Below are positions 61,655-64,000 of a stretch of 64,000 nt of DNA, piece after piece. The notes below the pieces were generated by a model. The model saw only the letters and a program-made list of their open reading frames with translations. It made no database searches and was not told the origin of the DNA. Positions within the stretch are counted from its first letter, which is position 1, and the number at the start of each line of letters is the position of its first letter. This DNA comes from Plasmopara viticola (Eukaryota > Oomycota > Peronosporomycetes > Peronosporales > Peronosporaceae), in contig MBPM02000018.1 in assembly GCA_001695595.3 (NCBI GenBank), positions 372,001-436,000 of the forward strand, given 5' to 3'. The translations under genes were made by a program, and so were the position numbers.

Positions 61655-63370
61655 ATATACATTTTGGCTCCATTTTCTTGTATTCTTAAAAAGCGACTAA
61701 ACTTTATTCCTGCAATTTAGGCAGGAATTTAAGTATTTTCAAAAACGTCAGTATACGAACATGTAGGAATACTACTAGGCAAAAGCCCGGCCGTATCGTT
61801 ATCGTCTATCAGTCGACTAGACGCTATTAGTGTGGACGGCCTACGTACTAGCCACTTCTTATGGCTCGCTAGGAGAAGGCTTTGATCGAGCAGCAAGAGC
61901 TGAAAATTGAAGGTAGAAGGGTCAGTTCAGAGTTCGATATTTTGATGTTTTACAAGTACATCATGTCCATATTCGAAAACATTATCTGTCATGAGAGTAT
62001 GAACTTAATTTCTACACGATTCATCACAGTACAGTCAGCAAATTGCCTTAGCAACAAGTTTTCTTGCCTAAGAGGCTCTCTGGCGGGCGAACGCTTCGCG
62101 GCTTGCCGCTTACGGTAGTGGCACAGACTTTTTATAGCTGCGGCCCAAAGCACAAGGACCAAGTTTTGTGTAGAGCACCTTCCTGGGAGCCAACTTGGTC
62201 ATCAGAATGGCGCAGCCGACCGGCAGCTTTTTTGCGCTGCCTTACTACTCTTCCGAGAAATTATTTTGTGCGGTTTTACCGCTTTTTACGCAAGATTGAC
62301 TTCTTACATTCCATTAGATTCCTCTTCATGCGTTAACTAATTGACAAAATTGTTGGCGTTGGCTCCAAGGATTCGAAATGTGAAGCAAGGGGGGTAAAAA
62401 TCTCGCTTTTATTGAGTTGTTGAGCCCGGGATCAAGTAACTCGTTGGTGTCGAGTATCTTGGACACGCTAAATGTACACGTGAAATTCCTTACGGCTTCT
62501 GTTTTGCCCGATGCAGTAGAAGAGCAACATATCGTCGTGGCGTGCACTGTAATGCCATTTTTGCAGATGACCAAATTGATCGAATAATTGTACGGAAGGA
62601 TAGCTTGACATGTGACCGGTGGAAAATAACTGCTTTGAAAAGCTATGCAAGAGAAGTGTCATGACTAACAAAACGATTGACTTGCAGAATTAGGATGCAG
62701 AGCTATTATCCTACTGTAGACAAGGTAGATAAAGTGATTATCATGAAAAGAAAATAACTAAAATGTTACAAGCGCTGTTCGACTAATAAAATCATTATTG
62801 CATGTTTTCATGTCACATGGGAAAAAGTTACATTTAAAGCTCAGATTTTTTCTAATTAATTCTTCGTTTTGTTCAACAAAAATAACACATGAATTGTGAA
62901 GAAGAAAATAGTGGGCTAGAGCATGATTCCATCGTAATTTTGTCGACTTTTGCTTCCGTCGTACTGGAAAGCTTGCAGTCACGCGAATCACACGAAATCC
63001 TTTTTTCAAACTAAGAGATTACACTTCATTACTTTGGGACCACTCCGCAATCACGGCGACCGATATAAGCTCCCTTTTTTCAAAATTGGATGTTCGTTGG
63101 TAAAAAAATATTACATAGATACTCTGCAGGATCGCGCGTGACGCAGCCGACCATAGACGCCAAATATGGTGAATGAATGCAACCGTGGCAATTCGTTAAT
63201 AAAATTTAGCGAATTCACAATATGTTTCTTTGCAGCCCGTTATTGCGACAAAGAGTATCGTAGCCAAATCAACAGATCTGCTTCGAAGACTCTCGTAAAA
63301 GAAGGTGGAGGAGACATACAATTTCTTTATTAGCCTTACGACGACCACTGATCTTTTACTACAACCACGT
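61655..63370 (+). repeat. Repeat unit 5, SCR 3'-side flank
   Basis: Aligns from its first base with unit 4 (51,161 onwards) and from 62,053 with unit 2 (25,331 onwards). It differs from unit 4 at a few percent of positions. Its left boundary marks where AATATATACATTTTGG follows unrelated DNA (GACTAC) rather than a copia LTR. Confidence 0.85.
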
Positions 63371-63878
63371 TCATTTACAGTCAGTTTTGCCGGCATAAAA
63401 CTTGCCGTCCTTCGAGTTCTCACAGCCACACTCGCCCGTTTCGGGGTCTTGAATGCATCCGGTACCGACGCCCTTATTCGTACCGTTGCCACTACTCAAT
63501 AGCACCGAAACATTAGTACCACCATTATGAATAAAATAGAAATCAAGCGACTTACTTCCAAAAGAACGTCCAGCAGTCTTCTTTTTTCTCCATTTCGGTT
63601 TTCATCGGCCCGTCACAAGTGTACGCATGACACGTGCCGTACGGGTAGCCATGATTGCCGTCGTACTTATGATCCTGAATAAAGATGGCGAAGACCTGCT
63701 TATCATGTGTGCGAGTGTTGTGAGAGCATTCTGCAGCTTGTATTGCTGGGGAACTCGTCGTTGCTTTGCAGTTGACGGTAGTTGGGCACATGCCGAGGGA
63801 GTTGGTTCGACAGGGGTCAAGAGTAGCAGAAGTTATCGCGGGGGCGGCGAAGAGCGGAAGAACAAACGAGACGCGCAT
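63371..63878 (-). CDS. SCR5: small secreted cysteine-rich protein, two exons
   Basis: Exon 1 is 63,556-63,878 and exon 2 is 63,371-63,491, with a 64-bp intron at 63,492-63,555; 147 aa ending at TGA, whereas SCR2-4 end TAA and SCR1 ends TAG. The signal peptide is MRVSFVLPLFAAPAITSAT. The 11-cysteine framework is unchanged. The upstream initiator-like TCACTTT is kept. Unit 5 continues past the window edge, so its 5'-side flank is only partly visible. Function unknown; effector-like by class. Confidence 0.82.
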
Positions 63879-64000
63879 TTTGACCAAAAAGGTAGCTGCT
63901 GCTCAAAGGAAAACTTTGAAAGTGAGGTCGTTCATTTCGATGACAGGTTTTAGCAAAACCACACGTAGCGGCAAAGCTTTTCAACATTAAGACAGCGTAA

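Noticed and set aside
1..64000. tRNA and rRNA genes
   Set aside because: Looked for T-arm-like GTTCRAATC boxes and rRNA-like conserved strings; no candidate with a plausible cloverleaf was found by eye.

Overview
The window looks like nuclear DNA from an oomycete, probably a Phytophthora or downy-mildew relative. This is inferred from very short GT-AG introns (62-71 bp), a small secreted cysteine-rich (SCR) gene family, oomycete-type Ty1/copia and LINE elements, and long gene-poor stretches of modest GC content. No bacterial operons, tRNAs, rRNAs or CRISPR arrays were seen. The only recognisable housekeeping gene is the left-edge fragment of an ERGIC3/Erv46-type vesicle-trafficking protein (1-875, minus), which has one frameshift.

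Left part (1-19.5 kb). After the ERGIC3-like gene come two LINE reverse-transcriptase remnants in opposite orientations (1.08-1.5 kb plus; 1.7-4.06 kb minus). Then follow about 15 kb in which I can support only old decayed sequence, including a diverged 260-bp repeat pair (11.5 and 13.6 kb) and a decayed coding stretch near 16.3-16.5 kb. A 35-bp-arm inverted repeat at 19.5 kb marks the start of the interesting half.

Right part (20-64 kb). Five direct-oriented copies of one two-exon gene for a small secreted protein with 11 mature cysteines lie on the minus strand at 20.2, 26.7, 42.6, 52.9 and 63.4 kb (SCR1-SCR5). Four are intact. SCR3 is broken by a 16-bp deletion at the signal-peptide/mature boundary. 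Copies 2-5 sit in repeat units that share flanks. Units 2 and 3 also each carry a defective 4.4-kb copia element (30,760-35,200 and 46,734-51,160). Shared target-site sequence and a shared LTR variant show that these came from one insertion later copied by segmental duplication. Sequence similarity switches partner inside the units: the SCR2 gene resembles unit 4, while its right flank is nearly identical to unit 3. The array therefore looks like a mosaic made by unequal crossing-over or gene conversion.

Between units 2 and 3 (35.2-42.4 kb) lies an unidentified block. Its minus strand carries a run of decayed, partly overlapping protein-coding frames, interrupted by two local tandem-repeat arrays (4 x 100 bp with an ABAB pattern; 4 x about 254 bp). 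I could not assign it to a family; a fossil virus-like or mobile element is a guess. Between units 4 and 5 (55.2-61.65 kb) only fragmentary retroelement-like debris is visible.
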